Source of the DNA: Alphaproteobacteria bacterium MarineAlpha9_Bin6
GTDB taxonomy: Bacteria > Pseudomonadota > Alphaproteobacteria > UBA7887
Length of the DNA: 54,239 nucleotides
Assembly: GCA_002937585.1 (NCBI GenBank)
Contig: PTKE01000009.1
Location: 1 to 54,239, forward strand
Reading direction: 5' to 3'
Positions 29,836-40,424 of the stretch are shown in pieces. Position numbers and translations under genes: made by a program. Position 1 is the first letter of the stretch; the number at the start of each line of letters is the position of its first letter. Below the pieces are notes generated by a model, which saw nothing but the letters and a program-made list of their open reading frames with translations, was not told the DNA's origin and searched no databases.

Positions 29836-30948
29836 ATGGCAAGTAATAAAAGTCTTCTGCTGCTGCCAGGCGATGGGATTGGCCCTGAGGTAATGGGTGA
29901 GGTCTATCGAGTGATTGATTGGTTTGATAGGAGACGGGCAGTTGGCTTCGACGTAAAGGAAGGCCTTGTAGGTGGAGCTTCCTACGATAAGTACGGCACC
30001 CCTGTTGCCGATGAAATTGTTGATCAGGCCATGCAATCCGATGCCGTGCTGTTTGGTGCGGTAGGGGGGCCAAAATGGGACAATCTTGATTTCTCTGTAA
30101 AGCCTGAGCGTGGGCTCCTTCGATTGCGCAAAGACATGGACTTGTTTGCCAATTTACGCCCGGCAATCGTATTCGATGGATTGATTGATACTTCTAGTCT
30201 CAAGCCTGAATTAGTTCGGGGGTTGGACATCATGATATTGCGCGAACTTACAGGTGGCATTTACTTTGGCGAGCCACGTGGTGTCGAGGAAATAAGTGAA
30301 GGGGAACGGCGCGGTATTAACACCGAGGTGTACACGACGTCGGAGGTCGAACGTGTTGGGAGGGTCGCGTTCGAGCTCGCAAAAAAACGCAAGGGCTTTG
30401 TGCATTCGGTGGAAAAAGCAAATGTGATGGAAAGTGGCCAGATGTGGCGAGAGGATATGCAGGCATTGCGGGACCGCGAATTTCCAGAAATTCCAATTCA
30501 TCACATGTATGCGGACAATGCAGCGATGCAACTGGTTCGCCAGCCGAAACAATTCGACGTTCTGGTTACCACTAATTTATTTGGGGACATTTTATCGGAT
30601 ATTGCGGCTATGTTAACGGGCTCGCTTGGGATGTTGCCGTCTGCTTCCCTGGGCGCGGCCGATGCGACGGGGCGCCGTCTTGCATTATATGAGCCAGTTC
30701 ACGGCAGTGCCCCGGATATCGCGGGGCAGGGAAAGGCGAATCCAATTGCAATGCTTTTGTCGTTTGCGATGGCATTGCGTTATTCTTTTGATCTATCTGA
30801 AGACGCCAATTTGATCGAGGCTGGGGTCGCGAAGACGCTCGATGCTGGTTTGCGCACAGACGATATTATGCAGAATGGAATGGCGGGGGTTTCAACTAGG
30901 GGAATGGGGGATGCGCTTCTCCAAGAGCTCGATAAACTCGCAGCCTAG
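29836..30948 (+). CDS. leuB: 3-isopropylmalate dehydrogenase
   Basis: 370 aa; [71 protein letters not shown]. Confidence 0.97.
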   Translation: MASNKSLLLLPGDGIGPEVMGEVYRVIDWFDRRRAVGFDVKEGLVGGASYDKYGTPVADEIVDQAMQSDAVLFGAVGGPKWDNLDFSVKPERGLLRLRKDMDLFANLRPAIVFDGLIDTSSLKPELVRGLDIMILRELTGGIYFGEPRGVEEISEGERRGINTEVYTTSEVERVGRVAFELAKKRKGFVHSVEKANVMESGQMWREDMQALRDREFPEIPIHHMYADNAAMQLVRQPKQFDVLVTTNLFGDILSDIAAMLTGSLGMLPSASLGAADATGRRLALYEPVHGSAPDIAGQGKANPIAMLLSFAMALRYSFDLSEDANLIEAGVAKTLDAGLRTDDIMQNGMAGVSTRGMGDALLQELDKLAA

Positions 30949-31288
30949 AAATTAAGTTTGGGGTGTTATTCTTCATATTTTGGTGCCGCAAGGTCCGTAT
31001 GGTGCAAGTGATTAAAAAATAATTTTGGTCGTTTGGGTAAAAATTGGGTAGATATTATCATCGCTCAAAGAGACTAACGGCTTCCGCTAATGAATTTTAA
31101 TTTTGGTGAGGACGTTCTTGATCTATTGCCGATAAAACTAGCGCCTGTGTGGCCGGCGATTGTTGTTATTCGCGTCATGAGGGGAAAGGTTTGGAAATTC
31201 CTAACTCGCCGGAAGATTACAAATTTCGACCAGATGTTTCATATGTAGGGGTGGACAGGCGTGTGAGGCCACGTGCCGGAGAAATACG

Positions 31289-32302
31289 ATGGGCTATCGA
31301 GTCGTTGTAGTGGGTGCTACAGGGAATGTTGGGCGCGAGATGCTCAGCATCCTTTCTGAGCGAGAATTTCCCGTTGATGAAGTGGTGGCAGTTGCCTCTT
31401 CGGGCTCTGTTGGCAAGGAAGTCTCTTATGGCGATATTGATGTGCTAAAGGTTCGTGCGCTAGATGATTTTGATTTCTCCGGCTTTGATATCGGACTTTT
31501 TTCGCCGGGCTCCAGCGTCTCTGCGGAGCATGCACCGCGCGCGGCTGAGACGGGCTGTATAGTAATAGACAACACGTCTCATTTTCGTATGGACGAGGAT
31601 GTACCGTTAATAGTACCCGAAGTTAACCGCCATGATCTCGTTGATTTTAGCAAGCGAAATATTATTGCTAATCCGAATTGCTCTACCATCCAGATGGTGA
31701 TGGCTCTAAAACCACTTCACGATGTGGCTCCTGTCCGGCGCGTTGTAGTAGCAACTTATCAATCGGTGTCAGGTGCCGGACGCCGGGCAATGGATGAGCT
31801 ATTTAATCAGACACGCAAGGTATTTTTTAATGAACGGCTAAGTCCCACTAATTTTCCGCGTGAGATCGCATTCAATGTGATCCCTCATATCGACGCTTTT
31901 CAACCAGATGGTTCAACTAAGGAAGAGCTAAAAATGGTGCGCGAAACTCAGAAAATTCTGGATCCCTCCATTCAGATTAATGCCACCTGTGTGCGCGTGC
32001 CAGTATTTGTTGGTCATGCGGAAGCTATCAATATTGAGTTTGATGCACCTATCGATGTTGAGGAGGCGAGAAGCGTACTAGGAAGTGCTGAAGGAGTAAT
32101 TGTGATCGACGACCCGGAAAATGACGAGTACGCCACGCCGATCGATGTAGCAGGCGAAACTGGTGTCTATATTAGTCGAATTCGTCAAGACAAGACGGTT
32201 GAGTACGGTCTGAATTTGTGGGTGGTTTCCGACAATCTTCGTAAGGGTGCGGCGCTCAACTCAGTGCAGATAGCAGAGGCTTTGGTCGAGGACTACCTGT
32301 AG
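31289..32302 (+). CDS. asd: aspartate-semialdehyde dehydrogenase
   Basis: 337 aa; VVGATGNVGREMLSIL, IIANPNCSTIQMVMALKPLHD, YQSVSGAGRRAMDEL. Confidence 0.96.
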   Translation: MGYRVVVVGATGNVGREMLSILSEREFPVDEVVAVASSGSVGKEVSYGDIDVLKVRALDDFDFSGFDIGLFSPGSSVSAEHAPRAAETGCIVIDNTSHFRMDEDVPLIVPEVNRHDLVDFSKRNIIANPNCSTIQMVMALKPLHDVAPVRRVVVATYQSVSGAGRRAMDELFNQTRKVFFNERLSPTNFPREIAFNVIPHIDAFQPDGSTKEELKMVRETQKILDPSIQINATCVRVPVFVGHAEAINIEFDAPIDVEEARSVLGSAEGVIVIDDPENDEYATPIDVAGETGVYISRIRQDKTVEYGLNLWVVSDNLRKGAALNSVQIAEALVEDYL

Positions 32303-33150
32303 GTCTTGGGATCCAGACGGATTGCAGAGAAAAGCCGGGAGGGGTGGATGATGTACTCGCGCGCCGCAACCAGCGGTAAATCATAAGCCGTTGGCGATGT
32401 CATTTTTAAAATATTGTGCACTGACGACACTGCAAGCGACATACTTTGTGGTAAATTGTGTTCGGTTAGGATTCGTGCAAGCAAAATAGCGGACAAACAA
32501 TCACCTGCACCGTTAGCTCTAACATTTAGGCGCGGTATTTCTATAGCCCATGCATCTTTGCCGTCGCACCCTATCACAGCGATGGCATTGCGCGAGTCCA
32601 AGGGTAAAGAGGTGCATACAGCCGTATTTGCCCCTGCTGAGGTCATTTGGTAAAGCGCGTGGGCCGCATGAGCAACCGTTTCGATGGGGGTTTCGATTAT
32701 TTGCGCAAGCTCAAAACGATTTGGTGTCAGCACGTCCGATTTTTTTATCAAAACTGTTTTGATGGCGTCTGCAACTGTATTGGGCACATACAGGCCTTTG
32801 GCATCGTCGCCCATCACCGGGTCACAGAAAAAAATTGCAGCCGGATTTGCGGCCTTTACGCGGACTACAACGTCTGCAACGATTCCCGCTGTTTCTGCAT
32901 CTCCGAGATAGCCGCTGAGTACGGCATGACAGGTTGAAAAAAGATCCAGTTTTTCGATGCCCGAAATTACCTCCTGGATTTGGGAGGCCGTAAAGCGCTG
33001 GCCTTCCACAGTTGTATGACCCGTATGGTTGCTAAGTTGGGCCGTGTGGACGGGCCAAACTTCATGCCCTAAAAGCTGCAATGGAAATACCGCGGCCGCG
33101 TTGCCAACATGCCCATATGAGACGTGTGATTGTATGGATAAAATATTCAT
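32293..33150 (-). CDS. pdxY: pyridoxal kinase
   Basis: 285 aa; MNILSIQSHVSYGHVGNAAAVFPLQLLGHEVWPVHT, DPVMGDDAKGLYVP, LTPNRFELAQI, GAGDCLSAILLARIL. Confidence 0.94.
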   Translation of the reverse strand: MNILSIQSHVSYGHVGNAAAVFPLQLLGHEVWPVHTAQLSNHTGHTTVEGQRFTASQIQEVISGIEKLDLFSTCHAVLSGYLGDAETAGIVADVVVRVKAANPAAIFFCDPVMGDDAKGLYVPNTVADAIKTVLIKKSDVLTPNRFELAQIIETPIETVAHAAHALYQMTSAGANTAVCTSLPLDSRNAIAVIGCDGKDAWAIEIPRLNVRANGAGDCLSAILLARILTEHNLPQSMSLAVSSVHNILKMTSPTAYDLPLVAAREYIIHPSRLFSAIRLDPKTYR

Positions 33151-33346
33151 GGGTACCGCTGCTGCTTATTACGCTAAGTGCTAGGTATTACTATTATCAT
33201 GGTCTTTAGAATGTGAAAAAACAGCCCTAACCTCTCTGTTCAACTAGACAAAATTGTTGGGAACCGCCACACTCCGGCGCTGAGACTGGAACCCGAGGCT
33301 GGGTTTTCGGTTACGCTTTGGATCTTTGTTCATAAGGACCGCACCC

Positions 33347-33742
33347 ATGGACCCGGCCAATCGGCCTCTATCTCCACACCTTCAAATTTATCGGCCCCAA
33401 ATAACTTCGGTGTTATCAATTTTGCATCGCCTAAGCGGTATTGGTCTCGGGGTAGGGACCTTGCTGTTGGCGTACTGGTTGATCGCTGTCGCCGCCGGTC
33501 CGGGTCCATTCGATTTTGCCCAGGGACTTATCGGTTCTTGGGTAGGAATTGTTTTGCTGATAGGTTGGACCTTCGCGTTAATCTATCATTTCTGCAACGG
33601 AATTCGCCATCTGTTCTGGGATGCCGGCTACGGCTATGAACTGGACACGGTATATCGTTCCGGGTGGGTGGTGGTACTTACATCTGTTCTACTTACGGCC
33701 GGTATTTGGTTGGCGCTGGTCATGGTTAGCGGTATTTTATGA
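33347..33742 (+). CDS. sdhC: succinate dehydrogenase cytochrome b556 subunit
   Basis: RPLSPHLQIYRPQITSVLSILHRLSGIGL, HFCNGIRHLFWDAGYG; ATG 33347 (MDPANRPLSP) preferred. Confidence 0.93.
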   Translation: MDPANRPLSPHLQIYRPQITSVLSILHRLSGIGLGVGTLLLAYWLIAVAAGPGPFDFAQGLIGSWVGIVLLIGWTFALIYHFCNGIRHLFWDAGYGYELDTVYRSGWVVVLTSVLLTAGIWLALVMVSGIL

Positions 33743-34113
33743 GCAGCCAGACGTCGTTACGCCGTGCACGGGGTCTAGGTTCGGCAAAAGAGGGCGTTCA
33801 TCATTGGTGGATGCAGCGCCTCACGGCGATTGCGCTAGTGCCCCTTAGCATCTGGTTGTTAACTTCAATAGCGTTTCTTGCTGGGGCTGATCACGCAAGA
33901 GTTACAGCGTGGATCGCTAATCCGGTGGTTGCACTGCTGTTGATCCTGACACTGACTGCTATGTTTTACCACTTAAAGCTTGGTGTGCAGGTAGTGATTG
34001 AGGACTATGTTCACGCTAAACCAGTCAAGTTTGCGTGTGTGCTGGCAAACAATTTTGGTAATACCGTACTCGCTGTTTCTTGTATTTTTGCAGTACTTAA
34101 GATTGCGGTGTAA
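33739..34113 (+). CDS. sdhD: succinate dehydrogenase hydrophobic membrane anchor subunit
   Basis: 124 aa; AKEGVHHWWMQRLTAIALVPL, FYHLKLGVQVVIEDYVH; overlaps sdhC by 4 nt. Confidence 0.93.
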   Translation: MSSQTSLRRARGLGSAKEGVHHWWMQRLTAIALVPLSIWLLTSIAFLAGADHARVTAWIANPVVALLLILTLTAMFYHLKLGVQVVIEDYVHAKPVKFACVLANNFGNTVLAVSCIFAVLKIAV

Positions 34114-34116
34114 GCC

Positions 34117-35907
34117 ATGCCGGCTGCTTATCCGATCGAAGACCACGAATATGATGTCGTCGTAATTGGGGCTGGAGGCGCCGGTTTGAGGGCAACATTT
34201 GGCATGGCCGAGAAAGGCCTAAAGACCGCATGCGTGACGAAGGTATTTCCTACCCGGAGCCACACAGTGTCCGCACAAGGCGGCATTTCAGCAGCGCTAG
34301 GTAACATGGGAGAGGATGACTGGCGTTGGCATATGTACGACACAGTAAAGGGCTCGGATTGGCTGGGGGATCAGGACGCCATTGAATATATGTGCCGTGA
34401 GGCAATTCCGGCAATCATCGAACTCGAACATTACGGGGTCCCGTTTTCTCGGACCTCTGAAGGTAAAATTTATCAGCGTGCCTTTGGAGGTATGACCACT
34501 AATTTCGGTGAGGGTCAGGCGCAGCGGACGTGCGCTGCTGCGGACCGTACCGGCCATGCGATATTGCACACGCTTTATCAGCAGGCCTTAAAACATAAGG
34601 CTGAGTTGTTTATCGAATATTTTGCAATCGATTTATTGATGGATGAAGATGGCGCGTGTTGTGGTGTGGTTGCTTTATGCCTTGACGATGGCACTTTGCA
34701 TCAATTCCGAGCCCAGCTTGTAGTATTGGCCACCGGTGGATATGGCCGCACTTACTTTTCCTGCACGTCGGCCCACACTTGTACGGGCGATGGCAATGCA
34801 ATGGCACTGCGCGCCGGTGTGCCATGCCAGGATATGGAGTTTGTTCAGTTCCATCCAACCGGGATTTACGGCGCTGGATGTTTGATCACCGAGGGTGCGC
34901 GTGGGGAAGGGGGTTACCTGACTAATTCGGAGGGTGAACGCTTTATGGAGCGATACGCGCCGAACGCAAAGGATTTAGCGTCACGTGACGTGGTGAGTCG
35001 CTCAATGACAGTGGAAATTCGCGAGGGCCGTGGTATTGGTTCCGAGGGAGACCATATCAATTTGCACCTTGAGCATTTGGATCCTGGTGTGGTTGCTGAA
35101 CGACTGCCCGGGATTTCAGAAACGGCGCGGATTTTTGCAGGCGTTGATGTCAACAAGCAGCCGATTCCGGTATTACCAACTTGCCACTACAATATGGGTG
35201 GCGTCCCCACTAATTATCACGGCGAAGTGGTAACAATAAAGGAGGGAGACACAGATTCGGTAGTTCCGGGTCTATTTGCGATCGGAGAGGCGGCATGCGT
35301 TTCGGTTCATGGAGCAAACCGATTGGGATCTAATTCACTGCTTGACCTTGTGGTGTTTGGGCGAGCGGCGGCAAACCGCGCTGTGGACATAGTCAAACCG
35401 GGTGCTTTGCACCGAACATTGCCACGATCGGCCAAGGAACTTTCAATTGATCGGCTTGATAAATTTCGTAATGCGAGTGGTGCGACGCCAACCGCCGAGT
35501 TGCGCCTTGAAATGCAAAAAATTATGCAAACTCACTGTGCCGTATTTCGGACCAGAGATTCTCTGGCAGAGGGGGTTAGGAAGCTTGACGTGCTTTGGGG
35601 CGGCCGTGGGGATATCCGTGTCTCGGACCGTTCTCTGGTCTGGAATTCCGATCTTATCGAGACACTAGAGTTAGACAACTTATTATTCCAGGCAATGTGT
35701 AACATGCGTAGCGCAGCACACCGCGAAGAAAGTAGGGGAGCACACGCGCGGGAAGATTTTCCTGAGCGCGATGACGAGAATTGGATGAAGCACACTGTGA
35801 TTTGGTGTGATGAGGCGGGCCAAACTAGAATCGATTATCGTCCTGTCCATATGTATACGCTTTCAAACGAGATTGAGGTGATCCCGCCTAAGGCCCGCGT
35901 TTACTGA
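34117..35907 (+). CDS. sdhA: succinate dehydrogenase flavoprotein subunit
   Basis: 596 aa; [86 protein letters not shown]. Confidence 0.97.
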   Translation: MPAAYPIEDHEYDVVVIGAGGAGLRATFGMAEKGLKTACVTKVFPTRSHTVSAQGGISAALGNMGEDDWRWHMYDTVKGSDWLGDQDAIEYMCREAIPAIIELEHYGVPFSRTSEGKIYQRAFGGMTTNFGEGQAQRTCAAADRTGHAILHTLYQQALKHKAELFIEYFAIDLLMDEDGACCGVVALCLDDGTLHQFRAQLVVLATGGYGRTYFSCTSAHTCTGDGNAMALRAGVPCQDMEFVQFHPTGIYGAGCLITEGARGEGGYLTNSEGERFMERYAPNAKDLASRDVVSRSMTVEIREGRGIGSEGDHINLHLEHLDPGVVAERLPGISETARIFAGVDVNKQPIPVLPTCHYNMGGVPTNYHGEVVTIKEGDTDSVVPGLFAIGEAACVSVHGANRLGSNSLLDLVVFGRAAANRAVDIVKPGALHRTLPRSAKELSIDRLDKFRNASGATPTAELRLEMQKIMQTHCAVFRTRDSLAEGVRKLDVLWGGRGDIRVSDRSLVWNSDLIETLELDNLLFQAMCNMRSAAHREESRGAHAREDFPERDDENWMKHTVIWCDEAGQTRIDYRPVHMYTLSNEIEVIPPKARVY

Positions 35908-35950
35908 TGCTTGTTGCCAAGTTCCAACCACCACCTAGGGAAAAGAGTTA

Positions 35951-36727
35951 ATGGTTGAGTTCAACCTTCCGAAAAATTCTAGGGTCCGCGTTGGTATCAC
36001 TCATCCAGCGCCGGAAAACGCCACAAACGTCAAGCGTTTCCTCATCTATCGCTGGAATCCAGATGATGGCAAAAACCCGAGTGTCGATACCTACGAAGTT
36101 GATATGGGTGCTTGTGGGCCCATGGTGCTTGACGCGCTAATCAAGATTAAGAATGAAATCGATGCCACGTTGACTTTCCGACGTTCTTGTCGCGAGGGAG
36201 TGTGTGGCAGTTGCGCCATGAATATTGATGGTACCAATACACTTGCTTGTACGAAATTCACTAACGACGTGAAGGGCGACGTAAAAGTTTATCCACTGCC
36301 CCATACGCCGGTAATAAAGGATCTGGTGCCTGACTGCAGTCAGCTTTATGCGCAATATGCTGCTATCAAGCCATGGATTCAGACCCAATCCTCTCCGCCC
36401 GATCGAGAGCGCATACAATCCCAGGATGAACGCAAGGGGCTAGATGGCCTTTACGAGTGCATCATGTGTTTCTGCTGTTCAACCAGTTGTCCCAGCTATT
36501 GGTGGAATAGCGATCGTTACTTGGGTCCTGCGGTTCTGTTACAGGCGTACCGTTGGATAAACGATAGCCGAGACGAGGGGACCGGAGATAGGCTGGATGA
36601 GTTGGAGGATCCATTTCGGCTGTATCGTTGTCATACGATTATGAACTGCACAAGCACTTGCCCGAAAAACTTAAATCCAGCCAAAGCGATTGGCGAGATA
36701 AAGAAGCTGCTTGTTGAACGTCAGTAG
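35951..36727 (+). CDS. sdhB: succinate dehydrogenase iron-sulfur subunit
   Basis: 258 aa; [67 protein letters not shown]. Confidence 0.97.
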   Translation: MVEFNLPKNSRVRVGITHPAPENATNVKRFLIYRWNPDDGKNPSVDTYEVDMGACGPMVLDALIKIKNEIDATLTFRRSCREGVCGSCAMNIDGTNTLACTKFTNDVKGDVKVYPLPHTPVIKDLVPDCSQLYAQYAAIKPWIQTQSSPPDRERIQSQDERKGLDGLYECIMCFCCSTSCPSYWWNSDRYLGPAVLLQAYRWINDSRDEGTGDRLDELEDPFRLYRCHTIMNCTSTCPKNLNPAKAIGEIKKLLVERQ

Positions 36728-36766
36728 GCATCCCTTTGTTGTTACTACACCTCGGGATAGTCGAAT

Positions 36767-37753
36767 ATGCTCGTAAACATGCCCGTGATGGCTTTGCTGC
36801 TTGTAGCAGCTGGTGGCTTAGCAATATTGCTAACTAGCGGAAATGTTATGATTCGTGGTGCGATAAGTCTGGCCCGCTGCCTGGGTGTTTCGCCGTTAAT
36901 GATTGGAATGAGTGTCGTTGCTTTTGGCACTTCTGCACCTGAGTTGGTGGTCAGCATTCAGGCCTTGTGGAAGGAAGCGCCTGATATCGTACTCGGCAAT
37001 GTTGTAGGTTCGAACGTCGCCAATATCCTTCTGATTGTGGGTGTTGCCGCGACGATCAAGACGCTGGTGGTGCCTGGCGGGGCGAAGCTGCGCAAAGATT
37101 GCATATATTTGCTTGTCTTCACTGCGATCTTTGTAGTTCTGTGTTGGTTTGGGGAAATCCCAGGTTTATTGGGGGCCTTGATGGTGGTTGGTTTGGTCAG
37201 CTACATCATTTGGTCGTTTAGGCGCTCCCGGAAGGACGAACAACTTAGCGCAGCAAACTCGGAACCCGCCGAAGAATTAGAGGAGAAACCCTTGTCCTTG
37301 GGGAAGGCTGTGCTTTATACCGCGTTTGGCATCGGTGGTATTGTCCTGGGAGCCTACGTGTTACTCGAGGGCTCCGTCCAATTGGCGCGAGAATTTGGTG
37401 TCTCCGACGTTGTGATCGGTCTGACCATTATAGCGATTGGCACCTCTTTGCCGGAGCTTGCAGCTTCGGTCATGGCGGCGATACGTGGTCATCCGGGACT
37501 AGCGATCGGTAATGTCATGGGCAGCAATCTGTTCAATATGTTTGGTATCACCGGGATTTCTGCTGCAATCTCTGAAATGAGTATGGGTGCGTTGTTGCAG
37601 GTCCCGGCACAGATGGTACGCTTTGATCTCTGGGTGATGTTTGGTTCCACCATGCTTATCTGCGTGATTTTGCTGCGTGGTTGGCGGATTGCGCGTTTGG
37701 GTGGGTTGGCGATGATGGCATTGTATGCGCTTTACATCACCGTACTCTTCTAG
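36767..37753 (+). CDS. calcium/sodium antiporter (YrbG-type CaCA exchanger)
   Basis: 328 aa; duplicated alpha repeats VVAFGTSAPELVVSIQA...GNVVGSNVANILLIVG and IIAIGTSLPELAASVMA...GNVMGSNLFNMFGI. Confidence 0.93.
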   Translation: MLVNMPVMALLLVAAGGLAILLTSGNVMIRGAISLARCLGVSPLMIGMSVVAFGTSAPELVVSIQALWKEAPDIVLGNVVGSNVANILLIVGVAATIKTLVVPGGAKLRKDCIYLLVFTAIFVVLCWFGEIPGLLGALMVVGLVSYIIWSFRRSRKDEQLSAANSEPAEELEEKPLSLGKAVLYTAFGIGGIVLGAYVLLEGSVQLAREFGVSDVVIGLTIIAIGTSLPELAASVMAAIRGHPGLAIGNVMGSNLFNMFGITGISAAISEMSMGALLQVPAQMVRFDLWVMFGSTMLICVILLRGWRIARLGGLAMMALYALYITVLF

Positions 37754-37884
37754 CAAAGCACCATTCGCCCCGCAGTAGCTGGAGTAAGGTGAGCACTGGT
37801 CTGATACGCGTCTAATGGCTGACGTGTGTCCAAATTTGGCGTACCGTAAAGCCTAAATTTTAAATTGAAGAAGGGGCGGCACCT

Positions 37885-38994
37885 ATGAACCGAATGGGCA
37901 TGATTGTCGTTTTGATTATTGGTTTAGTGCTGGGAGTCCTCATGGACCGCCTTTTGGGGGTGTCGAGTGATGAAGCTGTTCAAGTCGTGTCGACTGAGAC
38001 TGGGGCCGAGATAAAAATCAGCGCTGCACCGGTGCGATGGAAACTTGCGAGTGCATATGCCGGAAGTGCGCAGTTACTTGGAACACTGGGGCATCGGTTG
38101 GTTCAAAACCTTGATCAGGCCAGTGATGGAAACATAAAACTTAAATTTTTTGAGCCCGGTGCATTAGTCCCTGCTTTGGAGATCTTTGACGCAGTCGCAA
38201 GTGGCTCGGTCGAGGCAGGCTGGGCGACGCCAGGATTTTGGGCTGGTAAGGTTCCAGCCTTACAACTATTCTCAGCAGTGCCATTTGGCCCTGCGGCACC
38301 GGAATACATGGCTTGGATGTATTTCGGTGGCGGCCGCGAGCTTTACGATGAGATTTATGCACGCCACAACATAAAGGGTATTCCATGCGGAATTTTCCCT
38401 CCTGAGGCGTCGGGTTGGTTCCGCACGGAAATAACCAGCCTTGACGATTTGAAGGGGCTGAAGATGCGATTTTTTGCGCTTGGCGCGAAGGTCATGGAGA
38501 AAGTCGGTGTATCAACCCAATTGCTTGCTGGAGGAGACATTTTCCCGGCGCTTGAATTGGGGACCATCGACGCTGCCGAGTATGCAAGCCCGGTGATCGA
38601 CAAAGATCTGGGTTTTTATCAGATTGCGAAACATTATTATTTCCCTGGATGGCACCAACAATCCACCTGGCTCGATCTAATAATCAATCTGGAAAAGTGG
38701 AATGGCTTAACTCCGGTGCAACAAAGCCAATTTGAAATGGCATGCGGTGATTCCGTGCGCCATTCGATTGCTCGAGGTGAGGCTATTCAAGTGCCGGCGT
38801 TGGAGTTCCTGGCAGAACAAGGGGTTCAATTTCACCTGTGGCCAAAGGAATTTCTGGACACTTATGCAGCTGCCTGGGAAGAAGTGGTGACCGACGAGGT
38901 TGACAGAGATGAAGATTTCGCACGTGTGTGGGCATCGCTTTCAGAATTTCGCAGTTCTTACGAGACTTGGCATGACTTGGGTTATCTGCAATAG
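37885..38994 (+). CDS. TRAP transporter substrate-binding protein (DctP family)
   Basis: 369 aa; DLKGLKMRFFALGAKVMEKVGVSTQLLAGGDIFPALELGTIDAAEYASPVID, FPGWHQQSTWLDLIIN. Confidence 0.9.
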   Translation: MNRMGMIVVLIIGLVLGVLMDRLLGVSSDEAVQVVSTETGAEIKISAAPVRWKLASAYAGSAQLLGTLGHRLVQNLDQASDGNIKLKFFEPGALVPALEIFDAVASGSVEAGWATPGFWAGKVPALQLFSAVPFGPAAPEYMAWMYFGGGRELYDEIYARHNIKGIPCGIFPPEASGWFRTEITSLDDLKGLKMRFFALGAKVMEKVGVSTQLLAGGDIFPALELGTIDAAEYASPVIDKDLGFYQIAKHYYFPGWHQQSTWLDLIINLEKWNGLTPVQQSQFEMACGDSVRHSIARGEAIQVPALEFLAEQGVQFHLWPKEFLDTYAAAWEEVVTDEVDRDEDFARVWASLSEFRSSYETWHDLGYLQ

Positions 38995-39384
38995 GTCATT
39001 AACTTTCTTCGCATGGAGGCTGAGTAATGCCTCGGTCGAGAAAAGGCCGGCGAATGCTGGGTTATTAGGGGTTGATTTGTGTTGCATTGACACTTGTTAC
39101 GCGGGTAGCTGCGGATTCCAGTGACTCAGGCGATGTGTGGATCGATGACTTTGCCAAGACGCGGATTTCTGTTTGCGACTGTCTTTACTGATACAAACTC
39201 CCAGTTGGAGTAGCGGCCGGCGAGAACATGGCTTGCAGGGCTCTCTTCGAGAATGGGCTATGGAAAGAGCTCCCGGGGACGCAATATTTCCCGTCGACCG
39301 CGTTAATTTTTTATTCGCCTGACGACATCAAAGCCTTTGAATGTGAGGAGATCGCCACCCAACAAATATTCTAATCAAGCTCTT

Positions 39385-40179
39385 AGTGCGACCGAGACCC
39401 GGCCAAGATTTTCAGCCTCGACAACCATTTGTTCTCCTTCATTCAACCATATTGTTTCGGTCACACAACCGGTCAGCACGATTGCTCCTTCGTGGAGATT
39501 ATGACGACGTCGGCCGAGATTATTTGCCAATCAGGCGACTGAATTGAATGGGTGATCGAGCACTGCGGCACCGGTGCCGCGTCCTATGAAAACTTCGTTG
39601 AGGTTGATACTGAGTTTTTCTGCCGCGAGGTTGGTTTCTTGCCAATTTTCAATGGAAGGGCCAAGCACGCATCCCTCGTTATGGACGAAATTGGCAATGC
39701 TCAAACCGTCGGTATTAAAGGTTGCTTTTTTTGACAGACGGTCGTCGGCAATTTCAATTGCTACCATCACCGAGCCAACACGTTCACGTGCCGTCTCACT
39801 AGTCCAGGGGCCTTCGTTGTAGGAAATCGGTCCTGCTAGGCGGACCGGCGTCGGCTTCTACGCAAACGCTTACGTAATCGGCGTTGGATAAGTCAACGTG
39901 TTCGTTGTGGCTGAGAGATTCAAGAATTGGGCCCTCAATTGGATGGGGAATACCCACGCTTTGTTGCATCGATTTGCTCGCTAGGCCGACTTTCCAACCA
40001 TCGATACCTTGTCCTCGATCTTGGTATCTTTTAATTAATGCGTCCTGAACTTTGTACCCTTCAGGTAGATTTGGGGGCGTCAAATCGACGGGGGAATCGC
40101 CAAATCGGGCGTTTTCATCTCGGTCCTTTAGGAGTTGTTCGACGGCTCGGCAAACTCGGATTTCCTCAGACATTCCCAT
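39385..40179 (-). pseudogene. 2-keto-4-pentenoate hydratase / fumarylacetoacetate hydrolase-family pseudogene
   Basis: Minus-strand N-part 39799-40179 (GYKVQDALIKRYQDRGQGIDGWKVGLASKSMQQSVGIPHPIEGPI) frameshifts near 39845 into VRLAGPISYNEGPW...VMVAIEIADDR...GRGTGAAVLDHPFNSVA, then in-frame TGA at 39531-39533, then LANNLGRRRHNLHEGAIVLTGCVTETIWLNEGEQMVVEAENLGRVSVALRA. Confidence 0.85.
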
Positions 40180-40424
40180 CGTTTATCTCCCGCTTTGGCT
40201 TTGCCAGGTTTATATCGAGGGTCACCTTGGAATGTTTCTACGATTGTTTGGCGCGATGCTATTCCGACCTATGCAATCCGAATACATGTAGCGGGTGTTG
40301 CGGCTTTTATGGTGAGATCGGCGAAATAGGCGGTATAAAGCATGTCGCACCACATGCCTCGTTGTTGGTTGATGGCGACGTTATTTGGTGTTGTCGAAAG
40401 GTAATTAACGGGAGAGAGATTTAG

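Noticed and set aside
39531-39533. In-frame TGA at an expected Trp codon as a hint of TGA recoding
   Set aside because: Other genes here terminate at TGA (e.g. P450, ffh-region neighbours, pepF), and the same pseudogene has a frameshift, so simple inactivation is more likely.
40038-40424. 128-aa plus-strand ORF upstream of the CaiB/BaiF gene
   Set aside because: Antisense to the hydratase pseudogene over part of its length, Cys/Arg-rich with no domain signature; probably non-coding.
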